Shown here: positions 47,886 through 55,813 of the stretch, piece by piece
Layout of the letters: the number at the start of each line of letters is the position of its first letter
How positions within the stretch are numbered: position 1 is the first letter of the stretch
DNA from: Actinobacteria bacterium OV450
GTDB taxonomy: Bacteria; Actinomycetota; Actinomycetes; Streptomycetales; Streptomycetaceae
Direction: 5' to 3'
Assembly: GCA_001298555.1 (NCBI GenBank)
Contig: LJCW01000296.1
Location: forward strand, 1 to 55,813
DNA length: 55,813 nucleotides
The notes under the pieces: generated by a model
What the model was told of the DNA's origin: nothing
Database searches by the model: none
What the model saw: the letters and a program-made list of their open reading frames with translations, nothing else
Made by a program: the position numbers and the translations under genes

Positions 47886-50129
47886 TCAGCTGTCGAGTTC
47901 GCGCCTCCACAGTTCCTCCGTGAGCCGGCTCACCCCGGCCGCGAGATGGCGGCGGTACGTGGACATCGGCAGGCCGAGCAGGTCAGCGGCACGCTGCTGG
48001 GTACCCGCCGGCTGGAGATAGGTGTGGTGGAGCGCCCGGTGGGCACGCCGGTCGCGCGGGGCCGCCTGGAGCTCGGCGGCCGTCTCCCTGAGCAGGGCGG
48101 ACAGCGAGGCGGCCCGGTCGTCCGGTCCCGCGCCCCGACCTGCCCTGGACGCGACCGCCCGGGAGTGCAGCAGGACCGAGCCGCGCAGTCCGCCGGCCCG
48201 CCCCAGCCCGCGCAGGGCCTCCCGGACTCCGGCGGCGAAGGTCTCGGCGTCGAGCACGCGCAGTGCGTCGCCGGGTCCGTCGGGTGCCGCGACCGCCAGC
48301 GGGTGGGCCGACGACTCCCGTTCGCAGAGCAGGCCGAGCCAGGCCAGCGGGGGCGTACGGCGCCAGTCGTGGACGAACGTTCCGTACGGGCGTCCACCGA
48401 CGGTGAAGTCGGCCTGGGGCAGGCGGTGGAAGTCGGTGTACGCGCAGCCCGCGGACCAGAACTCCGGGTCGGCGAAGGGGAGGAGGGTGAGCGCGGGCCG
48501 CTGCTCGGCCGTGAGGTAGTGATGGGTCAGCCGCAGCGTGATGAGGGTCTGCACGGCGGAGACGTCCTGGTACGTGTCCCTGGCCAGCCACGCGCGCACC
48601 AGCAGGGCCCGCTCCCCCGCACGGAGCTCGCCGTGGCGGGAGAGCCAGTCGGCGGCGGCCGCGGTGCCCGGGTCCGCGATGACGGCCGGGTCGTCGAGGT
48701 CCTCGGCGCCGAGGGTGAGCAGGAGGTAGAACCCTGCGGGGGAATACGGCCGCGCCTGCGCCCCTACGGCGGCCCACGTCGCGGCCGGGCGGCCCCACCA
48801 GCCGCGCAGCAGCCGGGCGGACTCGGGCCCCTCGTACCGTTCGGCCATGGCGAGGAGGGCCGGGAGCTCGGTTTCCTCCACCGCCGTGATCGACAGGGCG
48901 TCAAGGTGCGTGGAGCCCGCCGCTCCGGAAGCGGTGACCGGCGCCAGGAGGGGTCCGGCCAGGGGACTGTCGCGGTGCAGATAGGCGAAGTCGGCCAGGA
49001 CGGCGCGCTGGCGCGCCCGGTCCCCTTCGGTGAAGAGCTGTTGGTAGTACGTGCTCGCGCGGCGGCGCAGGTCCGTTCTGCGGGTGGGATTCCGCCAGCC
49101 GAGTTCGGTGTCGAGGACGGATCGGGCGAGGTCGTGGGGGTGGATCCCCCGCGCGCCGTATTCGGTGATGGACAGCGTGCACAGCCACTCGAACAGGTCG
49201 CTCGCGTCGGGCACGCCGACGAGCGCGGCGAGCAGCGGCTCCGTGGTGACGAGGGCTTGGGCGTAGGCCTCCAGGGCGGCGCGGTGCCTCGGCGTGGGAA
49301 CCGCGTCGAGCAGCGCTGCGAGCAGGGTGTTCACCACGCGGGGCGGCGAAACCGGGCTGGTGCTCCCGCGTGAGCCGTGCACCCGTACGTCGGCCATGAG
49401 GGCGAGCGCGAGCGGATGGCCGTGGGTGAAGGCCAGGACGTTCGGGTGCTCCGCCTCGGGTACGCCGCGCCGCTTCAGGAGCTCGGCGCTGTCCGTGGGA
49501 TCCAAGGGGGCAAGTGGCATGGGGTGGAGGAGACCGAGCCAGGCGGGGTCGGTCCGCCAGGCGAGCGGCGGCGGCTCTCGGTCGGCGAGAGCCAGCACGC
49601 TGTCGTCGGGCAGGTGGGCGAGCAACCCCTCGGCGGCGAGCACCGCTCCGGGGACATCGACCAGGACGAGGCTGCCGGGGGCCACGGGGGGAAGCGTGGC
49701 CAGGCGGCTGATTGCGCTGCCGCCCGGTGGGGCGGGTTCGGCCCGTGCGGCTGGCTCGGTCCGTGAGGCTGGATCGGTCCGTGAGGCTGGATCGGTGCGT
49801 ACGACGGGATCGGTCGGTACGAACGATTCCTGGCCGATGACGGTCACCGGCCGGCCGGCACGCGTGGCCAGCCACGCGAACTGGTGCAGCAGTGTGGACT
49901 TCCCGATCCCGGCCGAGCCGTGCACGTGGACCACCGCGCCGCGCGCATCCGCCAGGATGCGGCGGAAGGCCTCCACCTCTGCCTGACGCCCTACGAAGCC
50001 CTGGGCTCGGGCCGCGGCGAAGCGGTCGGCCATCTTCGGCGGTGTCTGCTGTCCCCCCACGCGATGGTGATACCACCGGCCGGACGGGGAGCGGGCCCAA
50101 CGAGCGGAATTCGAGCGGAAGTCGGTCAC
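47886..50129 (-). CDS. Large ATP-binding protein with C-terminal HTH-like region
   Basis: Protein of up to 747 residues. A single AAA/STAND-like ATPase begins with the module FVGRQAEVEAFRRIL and P-loop GSAGIGKS (71-78); the Walker B strand SLVLVDVP is weak. The middle is helical, with repeat-like segments. The C-terminus (about 708-742), QRAADLLGLPMSTYRRHL, looks like a sigma-4 or HTH helix pair, so this may be an ATP-dependent regulator. A hexapeptide-type repeat (TDPASR/TEPAAR, 106-131) lies between P-loop and Walker B. The start is uncertain: GTG at 50129 gives the full frame, while the ATG at 50033 opens the conserved part. It is divergent from a small secreted protein. Confidence 0.75.
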   Translation of the reverse strand: MTDFRSNSARWARSPSGRWYHHRVGGQQTPPKMADRFAAARAQGFVGRQAEVEAFRRILADARGAVVHVHGSAGIGKSTLLHQFAWLATRAGRPVTVIGQESFVPTDPVVRTDPASRTDPASRTEPAARAEPAPPGGSAISRLATLPPVAPGSLVLVDVPGAVLAAEGLLAHLPDDSVLALADREPPPLAWRTDPAWLGLLHPMPLAPLDPTDSAELLKRRGVPEAEHPNVLAFTHGHPLALALMADVRVHGSRGSTSPVSPPRVVNTLLAALLDAVPTPRHRAALEAYAQALVTTEPLLAALVGVPDASDLFEWLCTLSITEYGARGIHPHDLARSVLDTELGWRNPTRRTDLRRRASTYYQQLFTEGDRARQRAVLADFAYLHRDSPLAGPLLAPVTASGAAGSTHLDALSITAVEETELPALLAMAERYEGPESARLLRGWWGRPAATWAAVGAQARPYSPAGFYLLLTLGAEDLDDPAVIADPGTAAAADWLSRHGELRAGERALLVRAWLARDTYQDVSAVQTLITLRLTHHYLTAEQRPALTLLPFADPEFWSAGCAYTDFHRLPQADFTVGGRPYGTFVHDWRRTPPLAWLGLLCERESSAHPLAVAAPDGPGDALRVLDAETFAAGVREALRGLGRAGGLRGSVLLHSRAVASRAGRGAGPDDRAASLSALLRETAAELQAAPRDRRAHRALHHTYLQPAGTQQRAADLLGLPMSTYRRHLAAGVSRLTEELWRRELDS
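49755..49808. repeat. 18-bp tandem repeat inside the ATP-binding protein gene
   Basis: Units of the form ATCGGTCCGTGAGGCTGG repeat at 49755-49772, 49773-49790 and, with changes, 49791-49808. They encode TDPASR-like hexapeptides on the minus strand and keep the reading frame, so the copy number can change without breaking the gene. Confidence 0.85.
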
Positions 50130-50301
50130 TGTCCGGCGTGTCGGACGGACAGCGGCCGCTCCTACCGTGGGCAGTGCCCGGGACGGCGGGACGCAACGAA
50201 CCGCCCCCCTCGACCCGCCTTACGGCACCGCACTGCACCGCACCTGCGGCAGGCAGGTCAAGACGTACGTGCAACCGAACACTCACCCAGGAGGGAAATC
50301 C

Positions 50302-50769
50302 ATGTCCGACATGACTTCGGCAGTGTCCGCGCCGTCCGCCGCTTCCGGCTCGCCGGCCCCGGTCCGCAGCCGGCGGCGCCGTGCCGGCCTGCGGCTCTCC
50401 GCTGCCGCCTCGGTAACCGCAGCCTGCGCCGCCGCGCTCCTCGCCACCGCCGGCCCGGCCTCGGCCAGCCAGTTCTTCGGGGGCACGCTGCACCCCGGCG
50501 AGCAGCGCTGCATCCAGCAGTACGCCTCCTACCAGGTCCGCGCCGACGGCAAGGCGACCGGCCAGGGCGCGAAGTTCAAGCTGCAGTACAACGGCGTGAC
50601 GGTCCCGGGCACCGGCTCGCCCGGCCTGGTGACCAACTGGGCCGCCGACCTGCGTACGGCATGGGGTACCTTCCCCGGTCCCGGCTACTACACGGCGTGC
50701 GCGACCAACAACGGCACGGCGGACACGAACATCCGGCTGGAGCTGAAGACCGACGGCGAGGTCTTCTGA
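50302..50769 (+). CDS. Small secreted protein of unknown function
   Basis: Exported protein of 155 residues. An Arg-rich N-region (RSRRRRAGLRLS) and a hydrophobic core precede a cut near ASA-SQF, leaving about 100 residues. The mature part starts FFGGTLHPGEQRC and has two cysteines (QRCIQQY, TACATNN), probably a disulfide, with many Gly, Thr and Tyr. No domain is recognised. GGAGGG lies six bases before the ATG, a strong site, suggesting high expression. A hairpin terminator follows the gene. Confidence 0.8.
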   Translation: MSDMTSAVSAPSAASGSPAPVRSRRRRAGLRLSAAASVTAACAAALLATAGPASASQFFGGTLHPGEQRCIQQYASYQVRADGKATGQGAKFKLQYNGVTVPGTGSPGLVTNWAADLRTAWGTFPGPGYYTACATNNGTADTNIRLELKTDGEVF

Positions 50770-50788
50770 ACGCCCCCGTCCGCCCCAC

Positions 50789-50823
50789 CGCGGGCCCAGC
50801 GCCACCCCGGCGCGGGGCCCGCG
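50789..50823 (+). terminator. Hairpin terminator after the small secreted protein
   Basis: CGCGGGCCC and GGGCCCGCG form a perfect 9-bp stem 20 bases after the stop, followed by a short TTT. The rest of the gap to 51154 is C/G-rich low-complexity sequence (CCTCCGGG-like units around 50890-51000) with no gene. Confidence 0.7.
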
Positions 50824-51154
50824 CGTTTGTCCCGCCCCGGAGGGCAGCACGATCACCGGGGGCCCCGGGCCTCGTCCCACCGGTCACCAAGCCTCCGGGT
50901 CCACGGGCCTCCAAGTCCCCCGGGCTTCCAGGTCCCGGGCCCCCGGCCCCGGGACCCCGGCCCCAAGCCTCCGGGACCCCCGCGCGGACCGTTCCGGCCG
51001 CCGGTGGCGGGGCGTGGCCTGATCGGTGCTCTGCCGGGGGCGGGCCCCGCCGTGGTCCACTACCTCCGGCACCGCCCCGCACCGGCCGCAGACCGCCGGC
51101 GCGGCTTCCGTGTGCCGCAAGGCCCCCGTACGCCCTGACGAGCCAGGAGAGGTC

Positions 51155-51766
51155 ATGCCCCGCATCACACGATGGACCGCGGTCGCCACCGTCGCCTTCG
51201 CCACCGCACTGGCCGGCACCGCCGCCGCCAGCGCTGCCGGCGGGACCGCCGCCCAGGTCCAGGCGGCACCCCGCCCCGTGTTCTGGACAGCCCAGCCGCA
51301 GGGGCTGGCGGCCCCGGCGCCGCAGCGATTACTGGACCAGCCCGTCCGGATCACGAACGACTTCGCCAGGCGTCCCACCACCCAATGCCTGGACGTCGAC
51401 GCGAACGGCGGCGGCAACGGCACGGTCGTCCAGATCTGGCAGTGCAACGGCACCACCCAGCAGCGTTGGTACCTCTGGAACAACGGCGCGCTCGAGAGCT
51501 ACCGGTTCCCCGGCAAGTGCCTCGACGCGGACCTCAACGGAGGCGGCAACAACGGCACCAAGGTGCAGATCTGGGACTGCAACAACACGCCTCAGCAGAA
51601 GTGGTCCCACCCGTCGGGTGACCGCGCCATCTACAACGCGCGCTTCTACGGCGGCGGCAACATCGTCCTGGACCGTGACGCGAACGTCACGGGCAACGGT
51701 GCCCGCACCCAGTTGTGGCAGAAGAACTTCCAGTCACAGCAGTGGTGGGACGTGTGGACCGACTGA
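51155..51766 (+). CDS. Secreted ricin-type beta-trefoil lectin
   Basis: Exported protein of 203 residues. The signal peptide (about 1-28) ends near ASAAG. The mature domain has the ricin-B repeats, each with a QxW-type end: LDVDANGGGNGTVVQIWQCN then QQRWYL, LDADLNGGGNNGTKVQIWDCN then QQKW, and LDRDANVTGNGARTQLWQ then QQWW. It should bind galactose- or xylan-type sugars. No catalytic module is attached, so it is a lectin by itself. AGGAGAGG precedes the ATG closely. Confidence 0.92.
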   Translation: MPRITRWTAVATVAFATALAGTAAASAAGGTAAQVQAAPRPVFWTAQPQGLAAPAPQRLLDQPVRITNDFARRPTTQCLDVDANGGGNGTVVQIWQCNGTTQQRWYLWNNGALESYRFPGKCLDADLNGGGNNGTKVQIWDCNNTPQQKWSHPSGDRAIYNARFYGGGNIVLDRDANVTGNGARTQLWQKNFQSQQWWDVWTD

Positions 51767-51782
51767 CTCCGGCCACGCGATA

Positions 51783-51822
51783 GGCGCCCCGGGCGGCGCG
51801 GCCCCAGCCGCCCGGGGGCGCC
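51783..51822 (+). terminator. Long hairpin terminator after the lectin gene
   Basis: GGCGCCCCGGGCGGC pairs with GCCGCCCGGGGGCGCC (one bulged G) across a nine-base loop, 16 bases after the lectin stop. It is among the strongest stems in the window. Confidence 0.75.
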
Positions 51823-51928
51823 ACGGCACAATCCGGTGCGGCCGTCGCGTCACGCTTGGTGCCGGGTCCACGATTGATGCCGGGTCCCCGCCCCAGGACT
51901 CCTGAACCGATCGAGGCGCCGGCCTCGG

Positions 51929-52364
51929 CCCGGCCTCACCTACCTGCGCCTGCACCCCCAGGGCATCCGCGCGGTGGAGCTCGACTCGATCGTCCCCGCA
52001 GCGTACGTCTCCCTGCCGTTCGCCTGGGCCCAGCCGCCCCAACTGGCCTTCCAGAACGGGACGTGCCGCATCCGGAATGTCTCGGACCGCACCGCCGTCC
52101 ACGGGTGGCCACAGCCGGCTCGGTGCCGACGCTCTTCGTCAACGGGACGTTCGACATGAACACCGGGCCCGGTCGGGCGCAGAAGGCGGCCCGCACGCTG
52201 TCCCGGTCGACCACCGTGCAGGTGCCCGGGACCGCGCACTGAGTGGTCCCGCAGTCGCCCCGTGCCCAGAAGGTACCGGCGTCCTTCCTCGCCGCCCGAC
52301 CGCACCCGACACCGGCTGTCTGGCGGGGCTCAGGTGGGAACCCTTCACGATCACCCCGAAGTGA
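51929..52364 (+). pseudogene. Relic of a TAP-like alpha/beta hydrolase
   Basis: Three reading frames in succession carry pieces of one protein. First LTYLRLHPQGIRAVELDSIV (from about 51935), then VPTLFVNGTFDMNTGPGRAQ to VPGTAH with a stop at 52242, then VVPQSPRAQKV and finally TAPDTGCLAGLRWEPFTITP, ending in a stop at 52364. The order matches the C-terminal part of tripeptidyl-aminopeptidase-like secreted hydrolases, which end with the catalytic Asp (here TFDMN), the His (GTAH) and a Cys-bearing tail. The nucleophile elbow and N-terminal half are missing. At least three indels or deletions are needed, so it is dead. Confidence 0.75.
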
Positions 52365-52620
52365 CGTCGGGGACGGCCGGCGTCCGACAAGCCGTCGTGC
52401 CCGCCGGTGCCGGTCCCGCCACCCCGGTCGCCACTCCCGCGGCCCGGACCTACGCTGGCCGTAGGGGAAGCGGCCACGGGCCGCCCTGAGACGAACACCG
52501 TGTTGCCGATGGCGCACCGCCGTCGCGCGTGCCGGTCGTGTGCCACCCCTTCCCATGACGCTCCACGGTCGTGAACCGCGCCGGCACTCTCCGCTGTTTC
52601 CGTGCGACCAGGGAACCGCA

Positions 52621-53133
52621 ATGACAAGACCTACTCGTCGTGTACACCGCCGCGCCATGACCCTTGCGGCGACGCTGATGGCCGGAGGACTGGTGGTCGG
52701 GGCGGGCTCAACGGCGTCCGCCGCGGTCTCGGCCGGCATTCCCGCCGAGGTCAGTCCGGCCGACCAGTCGGCGCTCGTGAACGACACCAATGCGATACGT
52801 CAGACGGAAGGCGCGCCGCCCATCGCCTGGGACGCAGCTCTCGCCTCCGGCGCGCAGTCCTGGGCCGACAACCCCGCCTCACACCCCGGCGGGGGCCTCG
52901 CGCACGACAACAGCTTCAACAACGGCGCCGAGAACATGTCGACTGTCGGACCGTCCCAGGCCGTGTCGCAGTGGGCCGGCGAGAAGGCCGCCTACGACGC
53001 GGCCGGCCCGGACTGGGACACGAATTCCCCCGGCTACAGGGACTGGGGCCACTACTGGAACATGGTCCAGAAGAATTACACGAAGATGGGATGCGGTGCT
53101 GCAAGCGGTGTCACGGTCTGCCGCTACGCCTGA
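52621..53133 (+). CDS. Small secreted CAP-domain protein
   Basis: Exported protein of 170 residues. The signal peptide (to about 36) ends GSTASAA. The mature domain is CAP-like: LVNDTNAIRQTEGAPPIAWDAALASGAQSWAD, NGAENMSTV with the conserved Glu, and YRDWGHYWNMVQKNYTKMGCG, a form closer to PR-1-type proteins than the first CAP protein here. The two C-terminal cysteines (MGCGA, TVCRY) should pair. The usual first His is replaced around LAHDNSFNNG, where a His is still near. An AGGGAA site precedes the ATG. Confidence 0.88.
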   Translation: MTRPTRRVHRRAMTLAATLMAGGLVVGAGSTASAAVSAGIPAEVSPADQSALVNDTNAIRQTEGAPPIAWDAALASGAQSWADNPASHPGGGLAHDNSFNNGAENMSTVGPSQAVSQWAGEKAAYDAAGPDWDTNSPGYRDWGHYWNMVQKNYTKMGCGAASGVTVCRYA

Positions 53134-53180
53134 CCGGAACTTCGCGCACCGGCACGGAACGGGCCGCCGAATGGCGGGAT

Positions 53181-53687
53181 TCAGCCGTTCGCCTGCCAGA
53201 TGGCGGCGTTGAGAACCGTCGCGAAGCAGACCCAGGCCAGGTAGGGCACCAGGAGGAATGCGGCGACCCGGCACTCACGGTGGAAGAGCCTCAACGTCAT
53301 GAGGAGGGCCGCGACCAGCAGAAGGATGTCCAGCAGGGCCAGGCCGTATTGGCGCGCACCGAAGAACAGCGGGGTCCAGGCGAGATTGAAGGCCAGCTGG
53401 ACGCCCCACCACGTCAGCGCCCGCCGCCCCGCCCGCCGCGCAGCATGCCGCCGCACCAGCCAGCCCGAGACGGCGACGGTGCCGTAGAGGACGGTCCAGA
53501 CGGGGCCGAAGAGCCATGGGGGCGGCGCCCACGCGGGTCGGTCCAAGGCGGCGTACACCGCGGGCGCGTCGGACGAGGCGAGCGCACCTGCCGCCGCCAC
53601 CGCATAGGCGACGACCAGGAATCCCGCCAGGGACACCCACGCCCGCCCATCGCGTTCACGCGTGCTGCGTACTACCGGTCCTGACAT
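53181..53687 (-). CDS. tspO: TspO/MBR family membrane protein
   Basis: Five-helix membrane protein of 168 residues. Characteristic motifs are RPAWAPPPWLFGPVWTVLYGT in the loop to helix 2 and QLAFNLAWTPLFFGARQYGLAL, the conserved Trp-rich ligand pocket. TspO proteins bind porphyrins and other tetrapyrroles and are linked to stress signalling. The ATG at 53687 is favoured by GGAG five bases upstream; a longer in-frame reading adds Arg-rich sequence. It converges on the CAP gene. Confidence 0.93.
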   Translation of the reverse strand: MSGPVVRSTRERDGRAWVSLAGFLVVAYAVAAAGALASSDAPAVYAALDRPAWAPPPWLFGPVWTVLYGTVAVSGWLVRRHAARRAGRRALTWWGVQLAFNLAWTPLFFGARQYGLALLDILLLVAALLMTLRLFHRECRVAAFLLVPYLAWVCFATVLNAAIWQANG

Positions 53688-53879
53688 CAGAACTCCGAGG
53701 GAACAGGGGCGTACGGACACACGGACTTCCGTATCCGGCGCCCGCACGGATGCACTGCGCCGGCGATCGCCCGGGGGAACCGTGAGCTGTGCCCCGGGGC
53801 GGCCGTCCGCGTACACCAGGCCGTCGTCCGTGTCGGTTCCGTGCCGGACGAGCCGGCGCTGCGCCGGGCCTCGAACCGG

Positions 53880-54527
53880 TCAGGGCTTGTTCAGGTAGGT
53901 GAGCACCGCGCGGACGCGGCGGTTGGTGTCGTCGTCGTCCGTGACGCCGAGCTTGCCGAACAGGGAGGTCGTGTACTTGCTGATGGCGCCCTCGCTGAGG
54001 AAGAGGCGGCGCGCGATGGCGTGGTTGGACAGGCCCTCGGCCATCAGGCCCAGCACGGAGTACTCGCGCTCGGTGAGCCGCCCCAGGCCCCGGTCGGGGG
54101 CGCTGCCCGCGAGCAGCTTCGCGATCACGGCCGGGTCCATGGCGGTGCCGCCGGCCGCGACGCGCTCCAGGGAGCCGATGAACTGGTCGGCGTCGAACAC
54201 GCTCTCCTTGAGCAGGTAGCCGACGCCCCCGGAGCCGTCGGCGAGCAGTTCGCGGGCGTACAGCTGCTCCACGTGCTGGGAGAGGATCAGGACGGGCAGG
54301 CCGGGGATCTCGGCGCGGGCGGTGAGGGCCGCGCGCAGGCCCTCGTCCGACTGGGTCGGGGGCATGCGGACGTCGATGACGGACACGTCCGGGCGGTGCG
54401 TCCGCAGTGCTTCGAGCGTCTCGGGCCCGGTGGCGGCCGTGGCCACCACCTCGTGCCCGAACGCCTCGATCAGGCGGACCATCCCGTCGCGCAGGAGGTA
54501 CAGGTCTTCGGCTACGGCTATGCGCAT
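53880..54527 (-). CDS. NarL-family response regulator
   Basis: Response regulator of 215 residues. The receiver begins MRIAVAEDLYLLRDGM, with phosphoacceptor Asp in VSVIDVRMPP and switch Lys in GYLLKESVFD. The LuxR-type helix-turn-helix reads LTEREYSVLGLMAEGLSNHAIARRL, then EGAISKYTTSLF. It overlaps its kinase gene by 10 bp, so the pair is co-translated. The regulated genes are not apparent locally. Confidence 0.94.
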   Translation of the reverse strand: MRIAVAEDLYLLRDGMVRLIEAFGHEVVATAATGPETLEALRTHRPDVSVIDVRMPPTQSDEGLRAALTARAEIPGLPVLILSQHVEQLYARELLADGSGGVGYLLKESVFDADQFIGSLERVAAGGTAMDPAVIAKLLAGSAPDRGLGRLTEREYSVLGLMAEGLSNHAIARRLFLSEGAISKYTTSLFGKLGVTDDDDTNRRVRAVLTYLNKP

Positions 54528-55750
54528 GGCACGGCCATCCTGACACGGGTCGGGCCGCCCTGGGGACTGGTGATCGCGAGCGTGCCGTCGAAGACGGCCA
54601 GGCGGCGGCGCAGTCCGGCGAGCCCGCCGCCGGCCCGGATGCCGGCCCCGCCCCGGCCGTCGTCCTCGACCTCCACGACGACGCCCGTGTCGTCCCGTAC
54701 GAGCACGACGTGCGCCCGGGCCGCCCCGGCGTGCTTGACCGCGTTGGTGAGGAGCTCGGCGACGCCGAAGTAGAGGGCGGACTCGATCGGCGGGTCCAGG
54801 CGCAGCGGGCCACCGGCTCTGACGGCCACGTCGAGGGGGACGTCCAGCGCGAGAGCGCGGACGGCGTCGACGAGACCGCGCTCACTGAGGACGGGCGGGC
54901 TGATGCCCCTGATCAGTTCGCGGAGTTCGGTCAGTGAGGCGGCGGCGCCGGCCCGCGCCTCCCGCATCAGCGCCTTGGCCTGCTCCGGGTCCCGGTCCAT
55001 CAGCGCCTCGGCGGTGGCGAGCGAGAGCCCGAGTGCGACGAGGCGAGCCTGGGCGCCGTCGTGGAGGTCCCGCTCGATACGGCGGATCTCGGCGGCCTGT
55101 GCGACGGTGGCGTCCGCGCGCTGGGAGGTCAGTTCGTCCACGCGTTCCGCCAGCGCCATCGCGGGCGAGGGCCGCAGGAAGCGTACGGCCACCGGACGGA
55201 GGGACCGCCAGGCGTACGGGGCGCAGCCGAGGGTCAGGGCCAGGGCGCACGCCCCGGCGAGACGCGCGAGGTTTCCGTGCCGGGTGAGCCCGATGACGGC
55301 GACGGCCAGCGTGGCCGGCGGGAGGGCGGACACCACTCCCGCGGTGAGCGGGGCGATGACGGCGAACCGCAGGTCGCGCCAGGTGGCGGGGTCGCTCCAC
55401 CACAGCCTCATCCGCTGGTCCATGACGGCGTCCCGGCGGCTGCGTTCGTAGCTGAAGCCGTTCCACCAGTACCCGGTGGACAGCTGCATCACCGGCCCGG
55501 GCTCCCGGCGCCCGGCGGGGATGTCCGTGCCGGTCCACCGCGCGACGAGGAACCGGACCGCCCGGCAGACGGTCTGCGCCAGGGCGAGCGTGCCCGCGCA
55601 CACGATCACGGCGGGCCCGATCCACGACCAGGGGTGCTGCGCCCCGCACCACACCCCCAGCCCCACGGCGGCGGCCCACACCACCGGCACGGGCATGCAG
55701 ACGGCGGTGGCGGCGCACGCCCGCCCGAACCCCGCCCTCCCCGTCCTCAA
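54518..55750 (-). CDS. NarL-type sensor histidine kinase, 5' end near window edge
   Basis: Kinase of at least 410 residues. The N-terminal half holds about four hydrophobic segments in two hairpins (AAAVGLGVWCGAQ, then GPAVIVCAGTLALAQ; ALPPATLAVAVIGL and ACALALTLGCAPY). HisKA_3 follows with phosphoacceptor His in RIERDLHDGAQARLVALG, then the ATPase domain with VAELLTNAVKHAG, VEDDGRGG and GLAGLRRRLAVFDG. TTG at 55750 is the first usable start, but the frame stays open to the window edge, so the true N-terminus may lie outside. The signal is unknown. Confidence 0.9.
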   Translation of the reverse strand: MRTGRAGFGRACAATAVCMPVPVVWAAAVGLGVWCGAQHPWSWIGPAVIVCAGTLALAQTVCRAVRFLVARWTGTDIPAGRREPGPVMQLSTGYWWNGFSYERSRRDAVMDQRMRLWWSDPATWRDLRFAVIAPLTAGVVSALPPATLAVAVIGLTRHGNLARLAGACALALTLGCAPYAWRSLRPVAVRFLRPSPAMALAERVDELTSQRADATVAQAAEIRRIERDLHDGAQARLVALGLSLATAEALMDRDPEQAKALMREARAGAAASLTELRELIRGISPPVLSERGLVDAVRALALDVPLDVAVRAGGPLRLDPPIESALYFGVAELLTNAVKHAGAARAHVVLVRDDTGVVVEVEDDGRGGAGIRAGGGLAGLRRRLAVFDGTLAITSPQGGPTRVRMAVPCA

Positions 55751-55813
55751 CGCGGACCGCCAGGGCGGCCCGCCACCCGTCCGCCACCCCCACCCCCTCC
55801 GCGACCCGCCCGC

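Noticed and set aside
47886..50129. Second STAND conflict protein
   Set aside because: Only one P-loop with a weak Walker B, no effector domain and no Trypco-type partner. A regulator-like role fits better.
1..55813. tRNA, rRNA, CRISPR arrays, insertion sequences, attachment sites
   Set aside because: None recognised by eye. A tRNA scan and an IS search were not possible, so a single tRNA could have been missed in a gap.

Overview
The window looks like chromosome from a Streptomyces or close relative. GC content is very high and third codon positions are almost always G or C. The gene content fits: a secreted GH18 chitinase with a DasR-type operator, Tat lipoproteins, a DosS/DosR-type dormancy pair, many secreted proteins with Ser/Pro/Thr linkers, and several genes that appear to be transcribed without a leader. 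I see no rRNA, tRNA, CRISPR array, insertion sequence or prophage. About 53 protein genes are supported. They form short operons and single genes rather than one large cluster.

Layout. 0.3-5 kb: a Tat lipoprotein hydrolase converges on a two-gene conflict-type operon, a Trypco2 protein followed by a trypsin-STAND NTPase-TPR protein. 5-9.6 kb: chitinase with a readable promoter and DasR site, a small unknown protein, an APC permease and a PRC-barrel protein. 9.9-13 kb: a cytochrome b/molybdopterin fusion with a membrane partner, then a sugar-nucleotide epimerase with a zinc-ribbon insert. 13-22 kb: a TetR/oxidoreductase pair with matching operators, a membrane protein, a SufR-like regulator with a DUF3291 protein, a DJ-1/GlxA divergent pair, an autoregulatory-looking HTH gene and PPK2. 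22.3-26 kb: a DosS-like GAF kinase, a flavin/PNPOx protein, a STAS protein and a DosR-like regulator, with a symmetric array of GGGCC/GGYCC boxes in the divergent promoter. 26-40 kb: a lipase-like hydrolase, an EamA exporter with an ArsR-type regulator, a flavoprotein, a membrane rhodanese, a tautomerase/LysR pair, a bacterial voltage-gated cation channel, a Ser/Thr kinase, an amidohydrolase, an AlkZ-superfamily protein, a HEAT-repeat protein with a MerR-type promoter, and a secreted lytic transglycosylase with a structured leader.

40.8-47.8 kb: a secreted CAP protein, a small secreted protein, and then a compact envelope-redox operon: thioredoxin-fold lipoprotein, TlpA-like reductase, CcdA, a DsbD-alpha-like lipoprotein, an OmpR-type regulator and its kinase. 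I read this as DsbD split into separate subunits and coupled to a two-component system. The CAP gene and the redox operon share a promoter element at the same distance from the -10. 47.9-55.8 kb: a large ATP-binding regulator-like protein, three small secreted proteins (one a ricin-type lectin, one a CAP protein), a decayed hydrolase relic, TspO, and a NarL-type two-component system running off the right edge.

The strongest candidates for new biology are the protease-STAND/Trypco2 pair, the split DsbD relay with its shared promoter element, and the inverted box array in front of the DosR-like gene.
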